From NCBI GenBank assembly GCA_007136145.1, contig SLHN01000151.1:1-19407 (forward strand): a stretch of DNA of 19,407 nt, read 5' to 3'. A program made the position numbers and the translations under genes. This document shows, piece by piece, positions 13,808 to 19,407 of the stretch; the stretch's first letter is position 1; each line of letters begins with the position of its first letter. A model generated the notes under the pieces. It ran no database searches and was not told where the DNA came from. It worked only from the letters and a program-made list of their open reading frames with translations. This stretch comes from Thioalkalivibrio sp. (GTDB lineage Bacteria; Pseudomonadota; Gammaproteobacteria; Ectothiorhodospirales; Ectothiorhodospiraceae).

Positions 13808-16393
13808 ATGAGCAAGAATCTAGTTATCGTTGAATCGCCTGCAAAGGCCAAGACCATCGGCAAGTATCTGGGGCCGGAATTCACGGTCCTGGCCTCCTAC
13901 GGCCACGTACGAGATCTCGTCCCCAAGGAAGGTGCCGTGGATCCCGATGCCGGGTTCCGCATGAACTACGAGGTGATCGAGCGCAGCGAGAAACAGGTCC
14001 AGGCGATTGCCAAGGCGCTGAAATCGGCGGACGCCCTGATACTGGCAACCGACCCCGACCGGGAGGGCGAAGCGATTTCATGGCATTTGCTGGAGATCCT
14101 TCGCGAGCGTGCGTTACTCGGGGATCGTCCGGTCAGGCGTGTGGTCTTCCATGAGATCACGCAGAAGGCAATCCAGGATGCGGTCGCCCACCCGCGCGAC
14201 CTGTCGCTGGACCTGATCAACGCGCAGCAGGCCCGCCGCGCACTCGACTACCTGGTCGGCTTCAACCTCTCTCCGCTATTGTGGCGCAAGATCAAGCGCG
14301 GCCTCTCGGCAGGCCGGGTGCAGAGTCCGGCACTGCGCATGATCTGCGAGCGCGAAGACGAGATTGAGCGCTTCGAAGCGCGCGAGTACTGGACCATCGA
14401 CGCCCAGGCGATGCGCGAGAATCAGCCTTTCACAGCCCGCCTGACGCATCTCGACGGCCAGAAACTGGACCAGTTCGACCTGAATTCCGACGCATTGGCC
14501 AATGACGCCCGGCGGCGCCTCCTCGACGCGGCCGGCGGCAACCTGCGTGTCGCGTCGGTCGAAAAGAAGCAGCGCAAGCGCAACCCGGCGGCGCCGTTCA
14601 CTACCTCCACGCTGCAGCAGGAGGCATCGCGCAAACTGGGCTTCACCGCCAGCCGCACCATGCGCGTCGCACAACAACTGTACGAGGGCATTGATCTCGG
14701 CAGCGGCGCGATCGGCTTGATCACCTACATGCGCACCGACTCGGTCACCCTCGCCGGCGAAGCCATCGCCGAAATCCGCGGGCTGATCAGCGAGCGCTAT
14801 GGCGCTGACAATGTTCCGTCCAGCCCGCGCCAGTACAAGACCAAATCCAAGAACGCCCAGGAAGCGCACGAGGCGATTCGCCCCACCTCCGTAAGGAGAC
14901 TGCCGGAAGAGATCCGCAACCGGATGACGTCCGATCAGGCCCGGTTGTACGACCTTGTCTGGAAACGCACCGTGGCCTGCCAGATGGTCCATGCGACCTT
15001 CGATACGGTCGCCGCGGATCTGGTTCCGGGCGCGACCAACCATCGTTTCCGGGCGACTGGTTCCACGCTGCGCCATGCCGGCTTCATCGCCGTTTACCAG
15101 GAGGGGCGCGACGAGGCCGGCAAGGATGATGACGAGGACCGGCGCCTGCCGGAACTGGCCGAAGGCATGGTCGTGGACCTGCTCGACATCAGCGCCGACC
15201 AGCATTTTACCGAACCGCCACCGCGTTACACTGAAGCAAGCCTGGTCAAGACGCTGGAGGAATACGGTATCGGACGGCCGTCGACCTACGCCAGCATAAT
15301 TTCCACGCTGCAATCGCGCGAATATGTCGAAATGGATGGCAAGCGCTTCCTGCCGACCGACATCGGGCGAATCGTGAACACGTTCCTCACCCAGCATTTT
15401 ACCCGGTATGTCGACTACGACTTCACCGCGAAACTCGAGGACGAGCTCGACGAAATCGCCCGCGGTGAAAAGGAATGGGTACCGGTGCTCGAACGCTTCT
15501 GGACCGGTTTCCGGGAACAGGTGGAAGACAAAGCCGCCAGCGTGACGCGGGCCGAGGCCGTGCAGTCACGCGAGCTGGGAACCGACCCGAAAAGCGGGCG
15601 ACCCGTCACCGTGCGCATGGGCCGATTCGGCCCGATTGTGCAGATCGGGACCAAGGACGACGACGAAAAACCGCGCTTCGCGGGCCTGTTGCCTGGCCAG
15701 AAGATGGATCAGGTGACATTGGATGAAGCTCTGACCCTGTTCAAATTGCCGCGGGAACTGGGCGAGACCGCCGACGGCGAACCGGTCCAGGTCAATGTCG
15801 GACGTTTCGGCCCCTATGTGAAGTATGGCCGCAAGTTCGCCTCCCTCGGGCCCGACGACGATGTCTGGACCGTGGAACTGCCGCGTGCGTTGGAGATCAT
15901 CGCCGAGAAAAAGGCGATGGACGCCCAGAAATACATCAAGTCCTTTCCGTCGGAGGGAATCGAGGTCATCAACGGGCGCTATGGCCCTTACATTACCGAC
16001 GGCAAGAAGAATGCCAAGATTCCGAAGGATCAGGAGCCGGCAACGCTGACTCTGGAACAATGCCAGGAGTTGCTTGCGGCGGCCCCTGAGCGGCGCGGGC
16101 GCAGAAACGCGAAGGCAGGGGGCAAGGCCACCGGGAAAACCGCAGGCAAGGTGTCCACCACGAAAGCCGCCAAGACTGGCGCGACCAGCGGCAAGCCGAA
16201 GAGCAACGGCAACGCTGGAACGGGCAAGACGGCTGCGAAAAAGGTCACCAAAAGGGTTGCCACCAAGAAGCCCGCGGCAAAGAAGGTGGCTGCGAAGAAG
16301 ACTACCGCAACAAAGCCCACCAAGCCCTCGGGAACCGGAAAGACCGACGATTCCTCCCGGCCAGCTGGATCGCGCGTCGTCAGCGGCACCTGA
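13808..16393 (+). CDS. topA: DNA topoisomerase I (type IA) with Lys/Ala-rich tail
   Basis: An 861-residue enzyme that relaxes negatively supercoiled DNA. The TOPRIM domain has VIVESPAKAKTIGKYLG with Glu9, and ATDPDREGEAISWHL with the DxDxE acidic residues near 82-86. The catalytic tyrosine is Tyr307 in GLITYMRTDS. Further core motifs are RRALDYLVGFNLSPLLW, SAGRVQSPALR, EAHEAIRPT and GIGRPSTYASII. Beyond about residue 590 the protein has three GR(F/Y)GP repeats near 605, 665 and 724 in place of the C4 zinc fingers of E. coli TopA. It ends in roughly 100 residues rich in Lys, Ala, Thr and Gly (761-861) with AAKK-type steps like histone H1. The ATG at 13808 begins the conserved sequence; a GTG five codons earlier is also in frame. 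Confidence 0.97.
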   Translation: MSKNLVIVESPAKAKTIGKYLGPEFTVLASYGHVRDLVPKEGAVDPDAGFRMNYEVIERSEKQVQAIAKALKSADALILATDPDREGEAISWHLLEILRERALLGDRPVRRVVFHEITQKAIQDAVAHPRDLSLDLINAQQARRALDYLVGFNLSPLLWRKIKRGLSAGRVQSPALRMICEREDEIERFEAREYWTIDAQAMRENQPFTARLTHLDGQKLDQFDLNSDALANDARRRLLDAAGGNLRVASVEKKQRKRNPAAPFTTSTLQQEASRKLGFTASRTMRVAQQLYEGIDLGSGAIGLITYMRTDSVTLAGEAIAEIRGLISERYGADNVPSSPRQYKTKSKNAQEAHEAIRPTSVRRLPEEIRNRMTSDQARLYDLVWKRTVACQMVHATFDTVAADLVPGATNHRFRATGSTLRHAGFIAVYQEGRDEAGKDDDEDRRLPELAEGMVVDLLDISADQHFTEPPPRYTEASLVKTLEEYGIGRPSTYASIISTLQSREYVEMDGKRFLPTDIGRIVNTFLTQHFTRYVDYDFTAKLEDELDEIARGEKEWVPVLERFWTGFREQVEDKAASVTRAEAVQSRELGTDPKSGRPVTVRMGRFGPIVQIGTKDDDEKPRFAGLLPGQKMDQVTLDEALTLFKLPRELGETADGEPVQVNVGRFGPYVKYGRKFASLGPDDDVWTVELPRALEIIAEKKAMDAQKYIKSFPSEGIEVINGRYGPYITDGKKNAKIPKDQEPATLTLEQCQELLAAAPERRGRRNAKAGGKATGKTAGKVSTTKAAKTGATSGKPKSNGNAGTGKTAAKKVTKRVATKKPAAKKVAAKKTTATKPTKPSGTGKTDDSSRPAGSRVVSGT

Positions 16394-16425
16394 GCAAAGA
16401 CATTCGAGCACAAGGATCCGCTTAA

Positions 16426-17061
16426 ATGTCCGCCGCCAAAGAGCCATCCCGACAAACCCTCGTCACCAGTGACATCGGGGCAATCGCCAGTGTGATTCGC
16501 GGGGGAGGCGTTGTGGCCTACCCCACCGAGGCGGTGTTCGGACTCGGGTGCCGCCCGTCCGACGCCACGGCCTGCGAGCGCGTGCTCGCGCTCAAGAACC
16601 GGGTGGCGGACAAGGGGCTGATCGTGATCACCGACGATCTGTCGCGCATCGCTTATTGGCTGGAACCGGTGCCGTCGGAGCTGCAGGCACGCGCCGAAGC
16701 CACCTGGCCGGGTCCCCACACCTGGCTGTGGCCGGCACGCGCGAGCTGTCCGCCATGGCTGCGCGGGGCACACACGCAGCTGGCGGTTCGGGTAACCGCT
16801 CACCCCGGGGTTCGGGCGCTCTGCGCTGCCTCGGGTTCGGCGCTGGTGTCGACCAGCGCCAACCTGTCCGGAGAGCCACCCTGTCGCGAAAGCAGCTGCG
16901 TGCAGTCCGCTTTCGACGGACAAATCGACGCCATTCTGGACCTGCGCTGCGCGGGTGCCGATGCGCCAAGCACCATAAGGGATATCCGGACTGGTGCCTG
17001 GATCCGTGGCGGGCCGGAGATCACACGAAATCCAAATCGGCCGGCAGCCGATAGGCAATGA
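16426..17061 (+). CDS. tsaC: L-threonylcarbamoyladenylate synthase TsaC (YrdC family)
   Basis: A 211-residue protein that makes threonylcarbamoyl-AMP from threonine, bicarbonate and ATP for the t6A37 modification of ANN-decoding tRNAs. Family marks: VVAYPTEAVFGLGC (about 29-42), ALKNRVADKGLIVI (about 55-68), WPGPHTWLWPA (about 94-104), AVRVTAHP and VSTSANLSGEPPCRE (about 140-154). It is about 20 residues longer than E. coli TsaC, mostly at the two ends, and lacks the second domain of Sua5. AAGGA lies nine bases before the ATG. It starts 32 bases after topA and ends 25 bases before hemF. Confidence 0.95.
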   Translation: MSAAKEPSRQTLVTSDIGAIASVIRGGGVVAYPTEAVFGLGCRPSDATACERVLALKNRVADKGLIVITDDLSRIAYWLEPVPSELQARAEATWPGPHTWLWPARASCPPWLRGAHTQLAVRVTAHPGVRALCAASGSALVSTSANLSGEPPCRESSCVQSAFDGQIDAILDLRCAGADAPSTIRDIRTGAWIRGGPEITRNPNRPAADRQ

Positions 17062-17086
17062 TTTCCTGCTTTCAAGAGACCTGGCA

Positions 17087-18019
17087 ATGAACTCAGACGA
17101 ATTCCAGATCGAACCCGTGCTCAGTTTTCTTGAGCGCCTCCAAAGCGATATCTGCACAGGACTGGAGGCCCTCGATGGCAGCGAGCGTTTCCGCGAGGAC
17201 GCCTGGACCCGCCCGGCGGGCGGCGGCGGGCGCTCGCGGGTTCTGCGCGATGGCGGGGTATTCGAACAGGCCGGAGTCAACTTCTCGCACGTGATGGGGC
17301 CGGGGCTCCCGGCATCGGCCACCGCGCACCGACCGGAACTCGCGGGCCGCTCGTTCCAGGCCGCTGGCGTATCGCTCGTCATCCACCCGAGGAACCCCTA
17401 CGTTCCGACATCACACGCCAACGTGCGGGTGTTCGTCGCGGAAAAGGCGGGAGAGCCGCCGATCTGGTGGTTCGGCGGCGGCTTCGACCTGACCCCGTAT
17501 TATGGATTCGACGAGGACTGCATCCACTGGCACCGGTCCGCGGAGGCCGCCTGCCGCCCCTTCGGACCGGAGGTCTACCCCGCACACAAGAAGTGGTGCG
17601 ATGAGTACTTCTTCCTGAAACACCGCAATGAGCCTCGCGGCATCGGCGGCTTGTTCTTCGATGACCTGAACGCAGATGGCTTCGAGCACTGCTTCGGGTA
17701 CATGAAGAGTGTCGGCGAGCATTACCTGCAGGCCTATGCTCCGATCGTCGAGCGACGCCGGGATTTGGCCTACGGAGAGCGCGAGCGACAGTTCCAGTTG
17801 TACCGACGCGGACGCTACGTGGAGTTCAATCTGGTTTACGACCGCGGTACCCTGTTCGGATTGCAGTCGGGCGGACGCACGGAGTCGATCCTGATGTCGC
17901 TGCCACCGCTGGTGCGCTGGGAGTACAACTGGACCCCTGACCCGGGAACGCCCGAGGCCGTTCTCTACGAACGCTACCTGAAGCCCCATGACTGGCTGAA
18001 CGAAGGACCCGCACGATGA
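17087..18019 (+). CDS. hemF: oxygen-dependent coproporphyrinogen III oxidase
   Basis: A 310-residue cytosolic enzyme that uses O2 to convert coproporphyrinogen III to protoporphyrinogen IX. Diagnostic text: GGGGRSRVLRDGGVFEQAGV (about 44-63), NPYVPTSHANVRVF, WWFGGGFDLTPYYGFDEDC, HWHR, YFFLKHRNEPRGIGGLFFDD and YVEFNLVYDRGTLFGLQSGG. The ATG at 17087 is chosen because the family-like sequence begins there and a weak AAGAGA lies seven bases upstream; the open frame reaches back to 16994 inside tsaC. Its stop overlaps the hemB start as ATGA, joining two heme steps. Presence of HemF implies growth with oxygen at least part of the time; the oxygen-independent HemN is not in this window. Confidence 0.97.
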   Translation: MNSDEFQIEPVLSFLERLQSDICTGLEALDGSERFREDAWTRPAGGGGRSRVLRDGGVFEQAGVNFSHVMGPGLPASATAHRPELAGRSFQAAGVSLVIHPRNPYVPTSHANVRVFVAEKAGEPPIWWFGGGFDLTPYYGFDEDCIHWHRSAEAACRPFGPEVYPAHKKWCDEYFFLKHRNEPRGIGGLFFDDLNADGFEHCFGYMKSVGEHYLQAYAPIVERRRDLAYGERERQFQLYRRGRYVEFNLVYDRGTLFGLQSGGRTESILMSLPPLVRWEYNWTPDPGTPEAVLYERYLKPHDWLNEGPAR

Positions 18020-19032
18020 CGGAAACTCCCGGAACCTTCCCTGCCGTGCGCCCGCGGCGCATGCGGCGCGATGCCTTCTCGCGGCGCATGATGCGCGAGC
18101 ACCGCCTGACCACCGACGACCTGATCTACCCGGTCTTCGTCCGCGAGGGCGAAGGGCAACGCGAACCCGTCGAATCGATGCCAGGCGTCGAACGGCTGAG
18201 CATCGACGAGTTGCTGCGCGAGGCCGAAACCTGCGTCGAACTTGGGATTCCCGCGCTGGCACTGTTTCCGGTCGTACCGCTGGAAAAGAAAAGCCTGGAC
18301 GCCGCCGAGGCCTGGAATCCGGATGGCCTGGCCCAACGGGCGGTAAGGGCGCTGAAGTCGGCCTTGCCCGAACTCGGCGTGATCACGGACGTCGCGCTCG
18401 ACCCCTTCACCACCCACGGCCAGGACGGCATCATCGACAACGAAGGCTACGTGATGAATGACATCACCGTCGAGGCTCTGGTGCAGCAGGCACGTTCCCA
18501 TGCCAAGGCCGGCGCCGACATCGTAGCGCCGTCGGACATGATGGACGGGCGGATTCACGCGATTCGCAACGCCCTCGAGGCCGGCGGCAATGTTCATGTG
18601 CGTATCCTCGCCTATGCGGCCAAGTACGCTTCGAGTTTCTACGGCCCCTTCCGCGATGCCGTCGGGTCGGCCGGCAATCTGGGCCGGGGCAGCAAGGAAA
18701 CCTACCAGATGGATCCGGCCAATGGCGACGAGGCGCTGCACGAGGTCGCACTCGACCTGGCCGAAGGAGCGGACATGGTGATGGTCAAGCCCGGCATGCC
18801 CTATCTGGACATCGTGCGCCGGGTGAAGGATGAATTCCGGCGTCCCACCTTCGTCTACCAGGTCTCGGGGGAGTACGCGATGCTGAAGGCCGCGGCCCAG
18901 AACGGCTGGCTGGACGAACGGGCCTGCGTGCTGGAAGCACTGACCGGCATGAAACGGGCAGGCGCCGACGGCATCCTGACCTACTACGCACGCGCGGTTG
19001 CAACATGGCTGCGCGAAGACGGAAATCAATGA
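18016..19032 (+). CDS. hemB: delta-aminolevulinic acid dehydratase (porphobilinogen synthase)
   Basis: A 338-residue TIM-barrel enzyme that condenses two 5-aminolevulinate molecules into porphobilinogen. The two Schiff-base lysines are Lys203 (YAAKYASSFYGPFR) and Lys258 (MVMVKPGMPYLD). The metal-site segment reads DVALDPFTTHGQDG with Ala127, Asp129 and Asp137 where zinc enzymes carry three cysteines, so this is the Mg-type, Zn-independent form. The N-terminal arm has RPRRMRRDAFSRRMMRE. The start overlaps the hemF stop and the stop overlaps the aroE start, both as ATGA. Confidence 0.97.
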   Translation: MTETPGTFPAVRPRRMRRDAFSRRMMREHRLTTDDLIYPVFVREGEGQREPVESMPGVERLSIDELLREAETCVELGIPALALFPVVPLEKKSLDAAEAWNPDGLAQRAVRALKSALPELGVITDVALDPFTTHGQDGIIDNEGYVMNDITVEALVQQARSHAKAGADIVAPSDMMDGRIHAIRNALEAGGNVHVRILAYAAKYASSFYGPFRDAVGSAGNLGRGSKETYQMDPANGDEALHEVALDLAEGADMVMVKPGMPYLDIVRRVKDEFRRPTFVYQVSGEYAMLKAAAQNGWLDERACVLEALTGMKRAGADGILTYYARAVATWLREDGNQ

Positions 19033-19407
19033 CGCCGGACCGCTATGCCGTGGTCGGCAATCCGATCGGGCACTCACTGTCGCCGCGCATCCATTCCCTG
19101 TTCGCCGAACAGACAGCGCAGAACCTGGTCTACGAGGCGCGTCTCGGACGCCCGGAACATTTCGCCGCGGATGTACATGCCTGGTTCCAGCAGGGACTGT
19201 GCGGACTCAACGTCACGGTACCGTTCAAGGAGGAGGCCTGGCGCCTGGTGAACCAGCGCACGCGCCGGGCCGATCGTGCCGGCGCGGTGAACACGATCTG
19301 GTCGGAGGCCGACGGCGCCCTGACCGGAGACAATACCGACGGCGCGGGATTCCTGCGCGATCTCACCGAACGGATGCATTTCGATCCGGCCGGCCGCGGC
19401 ATCCTGA
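19029..19407 (+). CDS. aroE: shikimate dehydrogenase (5' part, truncated by window end)
   Basis: 126 codons are present before the window ends. The product reduces 3-dehydroshikimate to shikimate with NADPH in aromatic amino acid synthesis. Seen: GNPIGHSLSPRIH (10-22) for shikimate binding, GLNVTVPFKE with catalytic Lys67, GAVNTIW (85-91) and GDNTDGAGF with Asp104. The NADPH-binding Rossmann domain should follow outside the window. The ATG overlaps the hemB stop as ATGA. hemF-aroE proximity also occurs in Pseudomonas as I recall; here hemB lies between them. Confidence 0.96.
   Translation, partial: MTPDRYAVVGNPIGHSLSPRIHSLFAEQTAQNLVYEARLGRPEHFAADVHAWFQQGLCGLNVTVPFKEEAWRLVNQRTRRADRAGAVNTIWSEADGALTGDNTDGAGFLRDLTERMHFDPAGRGIL

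Noticed and set aside
14276..15397. Minus-strand open frame of 373 codons inside topA
   Set aside because: It is the antisense reading of the TopA core in GC-rich DNA; no recognisable domain or ribosome binding site.
16088..16390. Lys/Ala-rich TopA end as a separate gene, frameshift product or tandem-repeat element
   Set aside because: The frame is continuous with TopA and ends at one stop; codons vary between the repeated residues, so it is a low-complexity protein tail, not a DNA repeat.
16030..17382. Minus-strand open frame of 450 codons across topA, tsaC and hemF
   Set aside because: It spans three well-supported genes in antisense; its C-terminal hydrophobic run is only the complement of the Lys/Ala-rich TopA tail.
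17974..19077. Minus-strand open frame of 367 codons opposite hemB
   Set aside because: Antisense shadow of a strongly conserved gene; no motif.
1..19407. tRNA, rRNA, CRISPR, insertion sequence or prophage content
   Set aside because: No cloverleaf-like ends, spaced direct repeat arrays, transposase or integrase motifs or terminal inverted repeats were seen; the gaps are too short for such elements.

Overview
The window reads as a core chromosomal segment of a high-GC gammaproteobacterium, most like the Chromatiales/Ectothiorhodospiraceae. This rests on gene order (def-fmt-rsmB-DUF4390-ntrYX-trkA facing LysM-dprA-smg-topA-tsaC-hemF-hemB-aroE, close to the order I remember around fmt/def/dprA/hemF in Pseudomonas) and on protein details such as an H1-like tail on TopA and a zinc-cysteine-free HemB. 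The lineage is inferred, not tested. No insertion sequences, phage genes, CRISPR arrays, tRNA or rRNA genes were seen.

The layout is two divergent gene trains fired from one intergenic region (10620-10908). The minus-strand train runs leftward from 10619 to the window edge: def, fmt and rsmB (protein deformylation, initiator-tRNA formylation, 16S rRNA m5C methylation), then a secreted DUF4390 protein, an NtrY-like membrane histidine kinase, an NtrX-like response regulator, TrkA (potassium uptake), a short TPR protein, a lipid A-type acyltransferase and a CHAD protein cut by the window edge. Most junctions are stop/start overlaps (ATGA or TGATG) or gaps of a few bases, so a long co-transcribed and translationally coupled unit is likely. 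The 88-base gap before the TPR gene is the most probable internal break.

The plus-strand train runs rightward from 10909: a LysM lipoprotein, dprA, smg (DUF494), topA, tsaC, hemF, hemB and the 5' part of aroE. dprA/smg, hemF/hemB and hemB/aroE overlap by 4 bases. Its themes are envelope/peptidoglycan, DNA processing and topology, tRNA t6A synthesis, and heme and aromatic precursors.

Nearly everything is recognisable housekeeping, and I found no clearly new multi-gene system. The points most worth a second look are: the NtrX-like regulator with no GAFTGA sigma-54 contact loop; the coupling of an uncharacterised exported DUF4390 protein to a sensor kinase and TrkA; the TPR/acyltransferase/CHAD cluster; TopA with RFGP-type repeats and a Lys/Ala-rich tail in place of zinc fingers; and the shared def/LysM promoter region with a perfect TATAAT box and an inverted repeat.
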